From Clostridia bacterium (lineage in GTDB: Bacteria > Bacillota > Clostridia > Christensenellales > Borkfalkiaceae), in NCBI GenBank assembly GCA_900767195.1, contig CAAFYG010000046.1:1-13334 (forward strand): a stretch of DNA of 13,334 bases, in the 5' to 3' direction. A model generated the notes under the pieces. The model was not told the origin of the DNA, searched no databases, and saw only the letters and a list, made by a program, of their open reading frames with translations. Of this stretch, positions 1 through 8,074 are shown in pieces. The position numbers were made by a program, and so were the translations under genes. The stretch's first letter is position 1, and each line of letters opens with the position of its first letter.

Positions 1-20
1 ACACGACGCTCTTCCGATCT
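1..20. other. Illumina TruSeq adapter remnant (not genomic)
   Basis: These 20 bases are identical, as I recall it, to the 3' end of the Illumina TruSeq universal adapter / read 1 primer, ending in GCTCTTCCGATCT. They sit exactly at the contig end, and the permease reading frame becomes convincing only from base 21 on. This is untrimmed adapter carried into the assembly. The true genomic sequence left of base 21 is unknown, so the first gene is truncated by the contig end rather than biologically broken. Confidence 0.97.
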
Positions 21-550
21 TCAAAGGCAAAAATTTTATACAAAGCCTGAATATGGCGCTTATGCTTTTGCCGATTATGGGTTCTATGCCGGCTGCGTTC
101 CGATTGTATAATCAATACGGAATCATCGATACGCCGCTTATGCTTCTTACGGCAACAGGCGCATTCGGCTCGGGATTTCTGATTCTGCAAAGTTTCTTTA
201 AAAATCTTTCGTGGAGTTACGCGGAAGCCGCGTATATCGACGGCGCGGGAGATTTGCAGATTTGGTTTCAGATTATGCTTCCTATGTCGCTTCCGCCGAT
301 TTTCGCGATGGCGCTCACCACGTTTATCGGCAGATGGAACGATTATCTCACCCCGATTATTTATCTCGAACATTTCCCCACGCTCTCTTCTGGACTTTAC
401 ACCTATCGTTTGATTGCTGTGGAAAGATTCGGCACATATCCCGTGTATTTCGCGGGCGTGCTTGTAGCGATGCTGCCGATATTTATTCTGTATACCGCTT
501 TTCATAAAACGATTATGGAAAATATGCTGGGCGGCGGCTTGAAAGAATAA
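21..550 (+). CDS. Carbohydrate ABC transporter permease, MalG-type (5'-truncated)
   Basis: This is the C-terminal part of an inner-membrane sugar ABC permease of the MalG / binding-protein-dependent transport family (BPD_transp_1). The frame is open from the adapter junction (residues KGKNFIQSLN precede the first ATG at 53), so ATG 53 is internal and the true start lies outside the window. The cytoplasmic EAA loop that docks on the ATPase is clear: EAAYIDGAGDLQIWFQIMLP, starting at base 224. Hydrophobic segments lie before and after it, and a typical short C-terminal tail ends in MLGGGLKE. The substrate-binding lipoprotein follows 69 bases downstream, and the partner MalF-type permease is expected upstream. 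No ATPase is in view; in many Bacillota a shared MsiK-type ATPase encoded elsewhere serves such importers. The substrate cannot be read from the sequence; the GH36 gene suggests galactosides. Confidence 0.93.
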
Positions 551-568
551 AAAATCGAAAGAACAAAA

Positions 569-587
569 AAACGGCGAACCTCCGTTT
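569..587. terminator. Small hairpin between permease and binding-protein genes
   Basis: AAACGG (569-574) pairs with CCGTTT (582-587) around a 7-base loop. On the + strand it is followed by ATCTTAAAATTTT, a poor U-tract. An A-run precedes it (564-571), so on the - strand the stem is followed by TTTTTTT and looks like a small intrinsic terminator. On the + strand it could instead be a leaky terminator or an mRNA-stabilising stem that sets different levels of permease and binding protein. The six-pair stem is short, so the call is weak. Confidence 0.35.
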
Positions 588-619
588 ATCTTAAAATTTT
601 ATCATCAGGAGAAAATGAT

Positions 620-2218
620 ATGCAGAAAAAATCATTAAAAATTACTGCCGCAACGCTTGCGGCAAGCACTCTGTTTACCGGCGCGCTTTTTGGCGGTTGT
701 GGGAAGAAAGTAGGCGAACTGATCAAAGATCCGAACGTGTTACGACTTTACTTGTGGTCCGGCGGGTACGGTGCGGAATGGGCTGAAAAACTGAAAAGCG
801 GCTTTGAGACGAAGTACCCCGAATACACTGTGGACGTAAACTCCACGCCCGTCCGCGATAAAATTTCGGTGGAAGCGGAAGCCGCTCCCGCCGACAATAA
901 GTATGACATTCTGTTTTCCGATAACGAGATGTTCAAAACGGCGTATAACGAATATACGATTCCGGGCGTGCAAAATGCGTTTGCCGAAATCTCAGACGTG
1001 TTCAACGAGGTTTCGGAAAAAATGTTTGCGGGCGCGTCTACGTACATATCCGAGCCGAACGGCGGCAAAAATTACATTCTGCCCGTGCTTTCCACAATGT
1101 CGGGCATCGTGTACAACAAAGAAATTTTTGCCGATTGCGGCTTAACGCACGAACCGCGCACCACCGACGAATTGCTCGAGTATTGTGCGATCATCAAAGA
1201 AAAGGGGTACGTACCGTTTATTTTTGCGGGCGATACCGATTATTACACGCCCACCACGCTGGACTGGTGGATACAGTATCAGGGTTGGGAAGAACATAAA
1301 AATTATTGCTACGGAATGGCGCGGGTAGACGGAGATCTGATTTATTCGCCCGAAATTTTCAAGCAGAACGGTAGGCTGTACGCGATGGAAACGATGGAAA
1401 AACTCATCGGGTACGATGGCGATTCGCCGAGATTTACCGACGGAAAATGCACGGGCTATCTCTTTATGGACGCGCAGAGAAAATTCATCGCGAAAGAAAA
1501 CGGCAAGTATAAGTACGCGATGATGGCGAACGGCGCGTGGCTGGAAAACGAAATGAAGAAATTCGTAACCCCGGGCGAAACGCCGCTCGATCTGATGACT
1601 ACGCCTTTGATCAGCGATATCGTGTATAACGAAACGGCGAAAAAGAAAGACGCGCAATCGCCCGTAACCACCGACGCCGTGTTGCGCGAACTTGTAGACT
1701 ACGTGCGCGGCAATCGCGCCGAAAAGCCCGCGGGCGTGAGCGATTCGTTTATCGAACGGGTGCGCGAGGCGGTAATGCGCAGCAGATCCGATCTCGGTTT
1801 CAACGCGGTGATTCCGTCGGCTTCAAAGAAAACAGAGCTTGCGAAAAAATTTCTGAAATATCTGTATTCCGATGAGGGGATAGAAGCGGTGGCGCAGAGT
1901 AGATGCGGCGCGTATGTTCCCGTGAATTACGATTATGAATCTGTTGAAAATCTGTATTCTTCCTTAACCAACGTGCAGAAAAAAGCGGCTTCGTTTTTCA
2001 AAGCCGAATACAAAAAGAATTATCTTTTGCGCTCGCATCCCATCGTGTACACAGGCGGGTTGCCTCTCCTTGCGAATAAAGGACTGTACTCGGCGTTTGC
2101 AGCGAGCAACCCCGCGGATAGGAAGAGTGCGCAGACTTTGTTCAACGAAATTCTCGAATATTATTCCGCGGGCAACGCGTGGTCTGATCTCCTCACGTTG
2201 TCGGGGCTGGGAGATTAA
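620..2218 (+). CDS. ABC transporter substrate-binding lipoprotein (family 1 type)
   Basis: A 532-aa extracellular solute-binding protein, lipid-anchored on the outer face of the membrane, that should capture a sugar or oligosaccharide for the upstream permease. The N-terminus has two lysines, a hydrophobic stretch (about residues 8-24) and a lipobox-like FGGC with the lipidated cysteine at residue 27. The mature start LRLYLWSGGYGAEWAEKLKSGF (here described in pieces: LYLWSGG, then a helix ending KSGFETKYP) is the usual first lobe of sugar-binding proteins. The middle part, with ILFSDNEMF and SGIVYNKEIF, and the late helix AKKFLKYLYSDEG are also typical. The length is at the long end for the family. 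The start at 620 is supported by AGGAG at 607-611, 8 bases upstream. The next gene begins 11 bases after the stop, so it is co-transcribed. Family membership is secure; the ligand is unknown. Confidence 0.92.
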   Translation: MQKKSLKITAATLAASTLFTGALFGGCGKKVGELIKDPNVLRLYLWSGGYGAEWAEKLKSGFETKYPEYTVDVNSTPVRDKISVEAEAAPADNKYDILFSDNEMFKTAYNEYTIPGVQNAFAEISDVFNEVSEKMFAGASTYISEPNGGKNYILPVLSTMSGIVYNKEIFADCGLTHEPRTTDELLEYCAIIKEKGYVPFIFAGDTDYYTPTTLDWWIQYQGWEEHKNYCYGMARVDGDLIYSPEIFKQNGRLYAMETMEKLIGYDGDSPRFTDGKCTGYLFMDAQRKFIAKENGKYKYAMMANGAWLENEMKKFVTPGETPLDLMTTPLISDIVYNETAKKKDAQSPVTTDAVLRELVDYVRGNRAEKPAGVSDSFIERVREAVMRSRSDLGFNAVIPSASKKTELAKKFLKYLYSDEGIEAVAQSRCGAYVPVNYDYESVENLYSSLTNVQKKAASFFKAEYKKNYLLRSHPIVYTGGLPLLANKGLYSAFAASNPADRKSAQTLFNEILEYYSAGNAWSDLLTLSGLGD

Positions 2219-2229
2219 GCGGTGAAGTT

Positions 2230-4686
2230 ATGAAAAAATTCAGGAAAATCATAATTACGGCGGTATCCGTTTTGATATTTTTGTTTTCTGCCGTTGCGGC
2301 GGGTGCCTGTTCCGAAACGCCGCGCGCGGAAAATGCCGAATACGAAGTGTGGTCTGCGCCGTCTACGTCTAAAATAACGCGCGACGACGTTGATTATAAA
2401 AAGAAAGGCAAAGCGGAAATAGCTATTCAGATGGCGAAGAACGAATACGAGTCGGCGCAACTTGTGATTACCACACGTTCGGGAAGCGGAAGCTATACAC
2501 TTTCCTGTGAGGGGCTTGTTTCCGCAAACGGCGATAAAATCAATGCGGAAAATATCAGTTTTTATCACGAAAAGTATGTTAAAACAACGTTACGTTCGAA
2601 TAGCACGTTTGCACCCGGGGAATACCCCGACGCATTGTTGCCTTTAAGCGTGGCGAAAAAAGCGGGCGAAAACACGCTTGAATCGGGGAAAAATCAAGCC
2701 GTGTGGGTGAAAGTACGCACGTACAAAGATACGCCCGCCGGCACATATACGGGCAATTTAAAACTTGAAATCGGCGGCGAAATTCAAGCAATTCCCGTTT
2801 CGGTAAAGGTGTGGAATTTCGCGATTTCCGATGAAAGCCACGCGCGCACGGCGTTTAATATTTATTATGAAGATCTGTCGGTGGGCGAAGGCGATTCAAG
2901 CGATGAGATGATTGAAAAATATTATGAATTTTTTCTCGATTATCGCGTGAATTTAATGAAACTGCCCTGCAAGGGCAACGATTTCAAAACGTTCACGGCG
3001 CTGGTGAAAAAATATCAGAACGACGCTCGTGTGAACACGTGGTGTCTGCCGGGGCTGTATCATCAGCCTTCGGGTGCGCCAGAGGGGCAAACCGAAGAAC
3101 AAGGCGTGGTACGTTCGTACGAAAAAATTTCAGAGCTCGTTTCGGGGTTGATTTACGAAAGCGTGAAAGACGGCGTGAATTATCTTGAAAAAGCCGCGTT
3201 TTACGATATCCGCACCGATGAATACAGTCAGCGTTCTTCCGACTCGCAGGTAAAATGCGGGGATTATTTCGATCGTTTCAGAAGCTATATGCGCGAAACG
3301 GCAGATCGCTTCGATCTTGCTTACGGCGAGGAATATATCGATTCGGTTGCGGGCTTGCGCGATGATATTTTGTATCTTCCTATGATTTCCGTAAGCGATT
3401 ACGTAGAGGGAATCACCGAAAAAGCCAACGTATGGTGCAACGCGTTGCATTATTACGGGGCAAACAAAGACTCGCAGGATCGGAAATTCGCCGAACTTTC
3501 CACTCCGAACAAAGAATTGTGGTGGTATACGTGCGTGGGTCCCGTATATCCGTACCCCTCGTATCACGTAGACGACGTGTTGTATTCTTCACGGCTGATG
3601 AGCTGGATGCAATACGACTACGGAATCGAAGGCAATTTGTTTTGGGATGTTACAAGCAACTATCGCTCGGAATCGGGTGTCGACGCGGAAGCAGCGAATC
3701 CGTATGATTCGGCGAACAGATTCGGCACGAACAACGGCGACGGGTTCCTTGTGTACCCCGGCACGTATTACGGCGTAGACGGACCTGTGGGATCTTTGCG
3801 GCTGGAATCTATCCGCGACGGAATGGAAGAATACGAATACTTGTATCTTTTAGACGAGGCGTATAAAAAATCGGGCGAATATTATGGCGTAACGAATCTT
3901 TCGTGCAAAACCGCCTGCCGCGAATTGTTCGATTCGTTGTATCGAAATGGGGCTACGTATCGCAATTTCGATGAATCAAAAATAGAAGAAGCGCGCGAAA
4001 AAGTGGCTGTGATGATAGAAAATCTCACTTCCGAAGAACGGTTTTTAATCGAAAAAAATGAAGTTTCGGGGAATACGCAAATGGTGAGTGTATTGCTTGC
4101 GGGCGGCGCGGAAGTTACGGGAAAAAATCTTGTAAAAACGGAAACCGCGGGCAACGGCAAGCGGTATATTTTCAGCTTCGACGTAACCGGCACCGCCGCG
4201 GTGTATCTCGATTTCGAATACACGGTAAACGGCGTGAAAAAAGCCTATAAACAGCTGTTGCAACCCGAAAAAACGTTGCTGTACGCAATGAAGGGCGAAG
4301 ACGCGCTGAATCTGGTTTCGCTTTCGGAAGGCTCGGAAAAATTTGCGGGCGAAGACGGAAAAATTTCGGTGAAATTGAAGCCCGATGATGAAATTTTCGG
4401 TTTCAAACCGTATTTCGGCATATCTACGACGAACTTCAAAAACGCGGCGACGACGATGCTCGGCATATCGCTCACGGTGAATAAACCCGCCGAAGCGGAG
4501 CTTATTTACCGAACGGCAACGAAAGAAAGCACGCCCGTGAAATTGTTTCTTTCGCAAGGCGTGAATCACCTGAAAATCGATCTGAACAACTACCCGTTGG
4601 ATAAACTGACGCGGCTTGTTTTCCGCTTCCCGAACGACGACGGGGAATTTGAAATAACGCTTGGGGAGATTTATTATTATGCGTAG
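2230..4686 (+). CDS. DUF4091 / GH123-like putative glycosidase lipoprotein
   Basis: An 818-aa surface lipoprotein. The signal peptide (KKFRK, then a hydrophobic run) ends at AGAC, with the lipidated cysteine at residue 27. Residues about 35-200 form the N-terminal beta domain seen in DUF4091 proteins: the NEYESAQLVI segment, PDALLP (133-138), NQAVWVKV and PAGTYTGNL (169-177). Residues about 200-570 match the barrel-like DUF4091 region: an adjacent Asp-Glu pair at 330-331 in DIRTDEY, the GPVYPYP segment, FWD (471-473), GDGFLVYPG and the hallmark ESIRDGMEEYEYLYLLDE (526 onward). GH123 N-acetyl-galactosaminidases use an adjacent Asp-Glu pair, so D330/E331 are catalytic candidates; this is inference by analogy. 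Residues about 690-818 look like an added C-terminal beta-sandwich, possibly carbohydrate-binding. The stop overlaps the next start by 8 bases. Activity and substrate are unproven. Confidence 0.85.
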   Translation: MKKFRKIIITAVSVLIFLFSAVAAGACSETPRAENAEYEVWSAPSTSKITRDDVDYKKKGKAEIAIQMAKNEYESAQLVITTRSGSGSYTLSCEGLVSANGDKINAENISFYHEKYVKTTLRSNSTFAPGEYPDALLPLSVAKKAGENTLESGKNQAVWVKVRTYKDTPAGTYTGNLKLEIGGEIQAIPVSVKVWNFAISDESHARTAFNIYYEDLSVGEGDSSDEMIEKYYEFFLDYRVNLMKLPCKGNDFKTFTALVKKYQNDARVNTWCLPGLYHQPSGAPEGQTEEQGVVRSYEKISELVSGLIYESVKDGVNYLEKAAFYDIRTDEYSQRSSDSQVKCGDYFDRFRSYMRETADRFDLAYGEEYIDSVAGLRDDILYLPMISVSDYVEGITEKANVWCNALHYYGANKDSQDRKFAELSTPNKELWWYTCVGPVYPYPSYHVDDVLYSSRLMSWMQYDYGIEGNLFWDVTSNYRSESGVDAEAANPYDSANRFGTNNGDGFLVYPGTYYGVDGPVGSLRLESIRDGMEEYEYLYLLDEAYKKSGEYYGVTNLSCKTACRELFDSLYRNGATYRNFDESKIEEAREKVAVMIENLTSEERFLIEKNEVSGNTQMVSVLLAGGAEVTGKNLVKTETAGNGKRYIFSFDVTGTAAVYLDFEYTVNGVKKAYKQLLQPEKTLLYAMKGEDALNLVSLSEGSEKFAGEDGKISVKLKPDDEIFGFKPYFGISTTNFKNAATTMLGISLTVNKPAEAELIYRTATKESTPVKLFLSQGVNHLKIDLNNYPLDKLTRLVFRFPNDDGEFEITLGEIYYYA
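4663..4668 (+). promoter_or_regulatory. Shine-Dalgarno deciding the start at 4679
   Basis: GGGGAG lies 10 bases before ATG 4679, inside the last codons of the DUF4091 gene. It favours ATG 4679 over the in-frame TTG at 4661, which would place the ribosome site within the coding region and put extra residues before the signal peptide. The arrangement implies translational coupling between the two genes. Confidence 0.75.
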
Positions 4687-5890
4687 AAAATTTTTGAAAA
4701 TCGCGGCGGTATTCAATGCGGCGTTTCTTGCCGTCGGGTTATGCGCGTGTAAAAACGCAACGCCCGACGAATCTTCAAAAAAGCAATCGCAAAGCGATCG
4801 GGTGATGTTATACGATTTCGAAACGCAGTACGAACGGGCGAACGTGATTTCGCGGTATGCGATCGGCAAAACGGTGCTTTCCGATGCGCACGTAACCTCG
4901 GGCGAAAAATCTCTGTATCTCGAAATCGACGGAATTTTTCCGGAACACGAAGAAACGCATATTTACGGCACGGGGTACGAGGAATTTATGTCCGATTACA
5001 TCAAGCTGAGTACCCGAAGCAACAAGAGCTTTACCGTAACCGATTATTCGGCGTTCGAATCGATTTCGGTGGATATTTTTAACGACAGCGGCAGGGATAC
5101 GCACATGGGCGTGTATCTGCAAACGCAAAGCAACGGATCTTACAGTTATTACAATTCGTATTTTGTTCCGCTCGGTACGCGCGTACTTTTAAGCGGCAAA
5201 GAAAATCGGCTTGATTTCGAACTGTTTAACGTGCGTTATCGCGGAATCGGAAACGTAGAAGCGGTGTATTTTGTGTTTGAAAATCGCGAAGAGGGCGAAA
5301 CTCCGCTGAAATTGTATATGGATAATTTCCACGGCACAAAGGCGAAAGAGGCGAGCGATACAAGCCTGCCCGTCAGAAGCGGCTTATTGCTTTCGGGTTT
5401 TGAAAGTGATTGCGACGCGCAGATGTTCGACGTTTCTCTGTACAGTATGCCCGTAGACGCGATGCCGCGCACGGAATTATCCGATGAAAACGCTACGCAG
5501 GGCGAGCGATCGCTGAAAATCACGCTGCCGATGACGAATCTGTATTGCCGCTGCGGGGCGTGGGGCGGTTTTTCCATTCTCACGGTGAGCGGAAAGCAGT
5601 TTTTTCAGGGCGTAGACGTGAATAAACTGCTTCGCGATTCGTCTTCGGAAGCAAGCGATTTTGCCGTGCGGGCAGACGTGTACAATCCTACGGGCGAATG
5701 GGAAGTGATCGAATTCGGCGGCGTGTCGTTCTGGATAGCACCGAACGGCTCGGCAACGATCGAAAAGCCGCTTTCTTCGTTCAGCTTTACGCAGGGATAC
5801 ATCGAAACGCTTACTTTGGCATTTACCGAGAGCCGAACTTCCTGCGAGCGCGTGTTTTACCTCGATAATCTCAGAATAGAAAAAAAATGA
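4679..5890 (+). CDS. Lipoprotein with two beta-sandwich (CBM-like) modules, unknown function
   Basis: I do not recognise a named family. The 403-aa product starts MRRKFLKIAA and has a good lipobox, LCAC, with the lipid cysteine at residue 24. A polar linker follows, then two modules of similar plan. Module one (about residues 43-225) opens with LYDFETQ and runs through GEKSLYLEI to YMDNFHGT. Module two (about 236-403) opens with LLLSGFESD and runs through GERSLKITL to YLDNLRIEK. The pattern of opening 'F-E', mid 'G-E-x-S-L' and closing 'Y-x-D-N' strands is common in galactose-binding-like jelly rolls, so a glycan-binding role is plausible but inferred. No catalytic motif is visible. The gene overlaps both neighbours (8 bases upstream, 4 bases downstream), so it is made together with the DUF4091 enzyme and the next lipoprotein. 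Confidence 0.8.
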   Translation: MRRKFLKIAAVFNAAFLAVGLCACKNATPDESSKKQSQSDRVMLYDFETQYERANVISRYAIGKTVLSDAHVTSGEKSLYLEIDGIFPEHEETHIYGTGYEEFMSDYIKLSTRSNKSFTVTDYSAFESISVDIFNDSGRDTHMGVYLQTQSNGSYSYYNSYFVPLGTRVLLSGKENRLDFELFNVRYRGIGNVEAVYFVFENREEGETPLKLYMDNFHGTKAKEASDTSLPVRSGLLLSGFESDCDAQMFDVSLYSMPVDAMPRTELSDENATQGERSLKITLPMTNLYCRCGAWGGFSILTVSGKQFFQGVDVNKLLRDSSSEASDFAVRADVYNPTGEWEVIEFGGVSFWIAPNGSATIEKPLSSFSFTQGYIETLTLAFTESRTSCERVFYLDNLRIEKK

Positions 5891-8022
5891 AAATTAAAAA
5901 ATCGGGAAAAGATATGAGAAAAAATGTATTATTGAAAATAGCATTGTCCGCATTGCTTTTGTTTTCGTCGTGCGGCGGTAAAAGCGGCGGCGAAGCCGAT
6001 CCCGCGCTCGTAAGAAACGTTACGGAATACGGCGCGGAGCTCAACCGCGAATTTACGTTGCCGAAAAAAGTGCTCGAAACGGGAAACGTGAAAATTCTGA
6101 AAGCCGACGGCACGGCTACCGCGCTGAAACCCGATATCAACGGCAAGGTGATTTTTAACGAAATCGCCGATTACATTGTAACTTACGAGGGAGGCAAAAT
6201 CACGGTTTGCGTGCGCGATACCGAAGCCCCCGTATTTACGAAAGTAACGCAGCGGGCGTACGCGGTGAAAGATCTGCCGTTCGATTTGTCTGCGCTCGCC
6301 GTGGCGGTGGATAACAGCGGCAAGGTAGAATATTCCTATTCCGTGAGCTTTTTATCCGCAGAAAACGTGGAAGTTACCGAAGAAAATAAATTCGTGCCGA
6401 AAAAACTCGGGTATTACAAAGCGGTGATTACCGCGCGCGACGAAAGCGGAAACAGCTACTCATCTTCTTCAAAAATCGAGGCGGTGAGCGTTGCAAAAGA
6501 CGAAATCGCTTACTTCGATAACCAAGTACTGCCCGTTTCCGGCACGTTTGGCGGCACGCGCTATTCAAAAGCGGACGAGCCGAAATTCGGCGATTCGGGA
6601 TATTCTTTGCGGCTTGCCTGCAACGGCACGGATAATTACGCTTCGATTGCGGCGGGGAAAGATCTTTCCTCCGTGAACGAAATGTATTATTACGTGTATT
6701 TCGATTCTTCTACGATGAAAGGAGGCGAAGTTAATCGGCTTTCCGAAGACGCCTTTCCTCGCCCCGACGGCACGAATTCCACGTGGGACGTATCCGTTTG
6801 CAGCGACGGCGAAACGATTGCATTCGATCGCTGGATTCGCGTGAAAGCTACGCTACGTGAGGGCAAAACGCCTTTGAAAGACACCCTGCGTCTGTATGCG
6901 CCGAATTACCGCCATTCGTGGTACGGCGACTGGAACTGGGAGGCATCGAAGCTTTCGTACGCGATGTATGTAGATCTTGTTTCCGTCGCGCCGAAGCATG
7001 AAAACAACGAGCTCGCGTATTTCGATGGAATCGACGCCGCCGTAAGAAAAGACGGTCCGACGGTGGGACTTTCCGAAACGGTGCGTATGGGCGATTACGG
7101 AAGATCGGCATTTTTAAACGTAACGAATAACGACAACTACTTAATTGCTGAAGTCAGCCGCGATTTAAGTGCTTTGAGCGCAGTTTACTACTATGTTTAT
7201 ATCGATTCTGCATTCACAAAAGGCGAAAAGCCGCAGAATCTTTCGCCCGACGCGATTCCCCGCCCCAATGGCGCGGCAAATGCGGAAGTGCTTGCGCCGC
7301 TTGCCTACGATACGTGGTTGCCCGTGAAAGTTACGTTTGCATCCGGCAAGCTCACGGGCAGAAAGTTAAGGTTTTACGCGCCGAATTACCGCCATACATG
7401 GTACGGCGACTGGAACTGGGAAAGCTCGGGGCTGAATTATCGCGTGTACGTGGATAACATTTGTTGCGGCTTTCAAAGCAACGATGGCGAAATTTTCAAC
7501 GTAACGCCCGCCACTCGTTTCGGCGTGAGCAAATCGAAAAACGCCGCCGTAGAGCTTTCGCAAAGCTATGGTTACGGCGAAACGTATTCTTTGAGGGTGC
7601 GCGCGGAAGCGGGCGGCGAAGGATATATCTCGCTTACGGGTTTGGGCGTTTCCGATTTTACGCGGCTGAAAACGCTTACATTTTCCGTTTACAACCCCAA
7701 CGATTTCGATATACCGCTTTCGGCGGCTTTGTACACGGCGGGGGCGGGCGCAGGAGTAAGCGGCGAAACCGTGCTGAAAAAGCACGCATTCACAAAAATC
7801 ACCATAGATCGCGAGGCGTTCAAAGCGTATCTGGAACAGGAAACTCTGCTTTCGGAAGATACGTCTTTCAGAAACGTGCGCGAGTTGATTCTGCGCTTTT
7901 CGAACACGGCGCAGGCGTGGGACGGCGAAGCAAGGGCGTACGAATTGCATTTATCGGCGTTCCGGGCGGAAATGTATGAAAAAAGCGGCGACGACGAATG
8001 GTCACCGTGGATAAAGCAATAA
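5887..8022 (+). CDS. Lipoprotein with two Ig-like domains and three beta-sandwich modules
   Basis: A 711-aa surface lipoprotein with no named family that I recognise. The ATG at 5887 overlaps the previous stop (ATGA). An in-frame ATG at 5914, with GGGA 6 bases upstream, gives a cleaner signal peptide (MRKNVLLKIALSALLLFSSC) and is an equally good start. The lipid cysteine is at residue 29 counted from 5887. Residues about 30-111 and 112-205 look like two Ig-like domains; the second has the EAPVF opening and the ARDESGNSY end seen in HYR/DUF5011-type domains. Residues 206-374 and 375-534 are two copies of a ~160-aa module with an APNYRHxWYGDWNW block, and 535-711 is a more divergent module. The shape suggests a stalk carrying binding modules. 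No catalytic residues are apparent. The same module occurs twice more in the secreted protein at 8236. Confidence 0.82.
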   Translation: MKIKKSGKDMRKNVLLKIALSALLLFSSCGGKSGGEADPALVRNVTEYGAELNREFTLPKKVLETGNVKILKADGTATALKPDINGKVIFNEIADYIVTYEGGKITVCVRDTEAPVFTKVTQRAYAVKDLPFDLSALAVAVDNSGKVEYSYSVSFLSAENVEVTEENKFVPKKLGYYKAVITARDESGNSYSSSSKIEAVSVAKDEIAYFDNQVLPVSGTFGGTRYSKADEPKFGDSGYSLRLACNGTDNYASIAAGKDLSSVNEMYYYVYFDSSTMKGGEVNRLSEDAFPRPDGTNSTWDVSVCSDGETIAFDRWIRVKATLREGKTPLKDTLRLYAPNYRHSWYGDWNWEASKLSYAMYVDLVSVAPKHENNELAYFDGIDAAVRKDGPTVGLSETVRMGDYGRSAFLNVTNNDNYLIAEVSRDLSALSAVYYYVYIDSAFTKGEKPQNLSPDAIPRPNGAANAEVLAPLAYDTWLPVKVTFASGKLTGRKLRFYAPNYRHTWYGDWNWESSGLNYRVYVDNICCGFQSNDGEIFNVTPATRFGVSKSKNAAVELSQSYGYGETYSLRVRAEAGGEGYISLTGLGVSDFTRLKTLTFSVYNPNDFDIPLSAALYTAGAGAGVSGETVLKKHAFTKITIDREAFKAYLEQETLLSEDTSFRNVRELILRFSNTAQAWDGEARAYELHLSAFRAEMYEKSGDDEWSPWIKQ
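6502..7008 (+). repeat. Shared ~165-aa module, copy 1 (residues 206-374 of the 711-aa lipoprotein)
   Basis: It opens with EIAYFD and contains YYYVYFDSS, AFPRPDG, AFDRWIRVKATL and APNYRHSWYGDWNW. It closes with YAMYVDLVSV. It is followed directly by copy 2. Confidence 0.85.
7009..7488 (+). repeat. Shared module, copy 2 (residues 375-534 of the 711-aa lipoprotein)
   Basis: It opens with ELAYFD and contains YYYVYIDS, AIPRPNG, AYDTWLPVKVTF and APNYRHTWYGDWNW. It closes with YRVYVDNICC. Its APNY block matches copy 1 at DNA level with two differences over about 43 bases, exactly 480 bases apart. Confidence 0.85.
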
Positions 8023-8027
8023 AAAAT

Positions 8028-8060
8028 AGTCGGGCGCAAAAAAAATTTCAGGCGCGGACT
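8028..8060. terminator. Imperfect hairpin just before the 49-aa gene
   Basis: AGTC (8028-8031) pairs with GACT (8057-8060), and GCGC (8034-8037) pairs with GCGC (8052-8055). A GG/G internal loop separates the two helices, and the loop is A-rich. It abuts the Shine-Dalgarno at 8061. On the + strand there is no U-tract, so it may affect translation or mRNA stability. On the - strand it is followed by ATTTTTT and resembles an intrinsic terminator. Confidence is low because of the internal mismatch. Confidence 0.35.
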
Positions 8061-8067
8061 AAGGAGG
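8061..8067 (+). promoter_or_regulatory. Perfect Shine-Dalgarno of the 49-aa gene
   Basis: AAGGAGG lies 7 bases before ATG 8075. It is as strong as any ribosome site in the window, and it is the main reason for treating this very short frame as a real gene. Confidence 0.85.
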
Positions 8068-8074
8068 AAAAAGT

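Noticed and set aside
53..55. ATG 53 as the start of the permease
   Set aside because: The same frame continues upstream to the adapter with permease-like residues, and there is no ribosome site; the gene is simply cut by the contig end.
4661..4663. TTG 4661 as the start of the two-module lipoprotein
   Set aside because: ATG 4679 has GGGGAG 10 bases upstream and gives a normal lipoprotein signal; the TTG would include that ribosome site in the coding region.
4045..4869. A 274-codon open frame on the - strand
   Set aside because: It lies opposite the DUF4091 gene and the start of the next lipoprotein, is rich in Arg/Phe/His as expected of an antisense shadow, and shows no domain.
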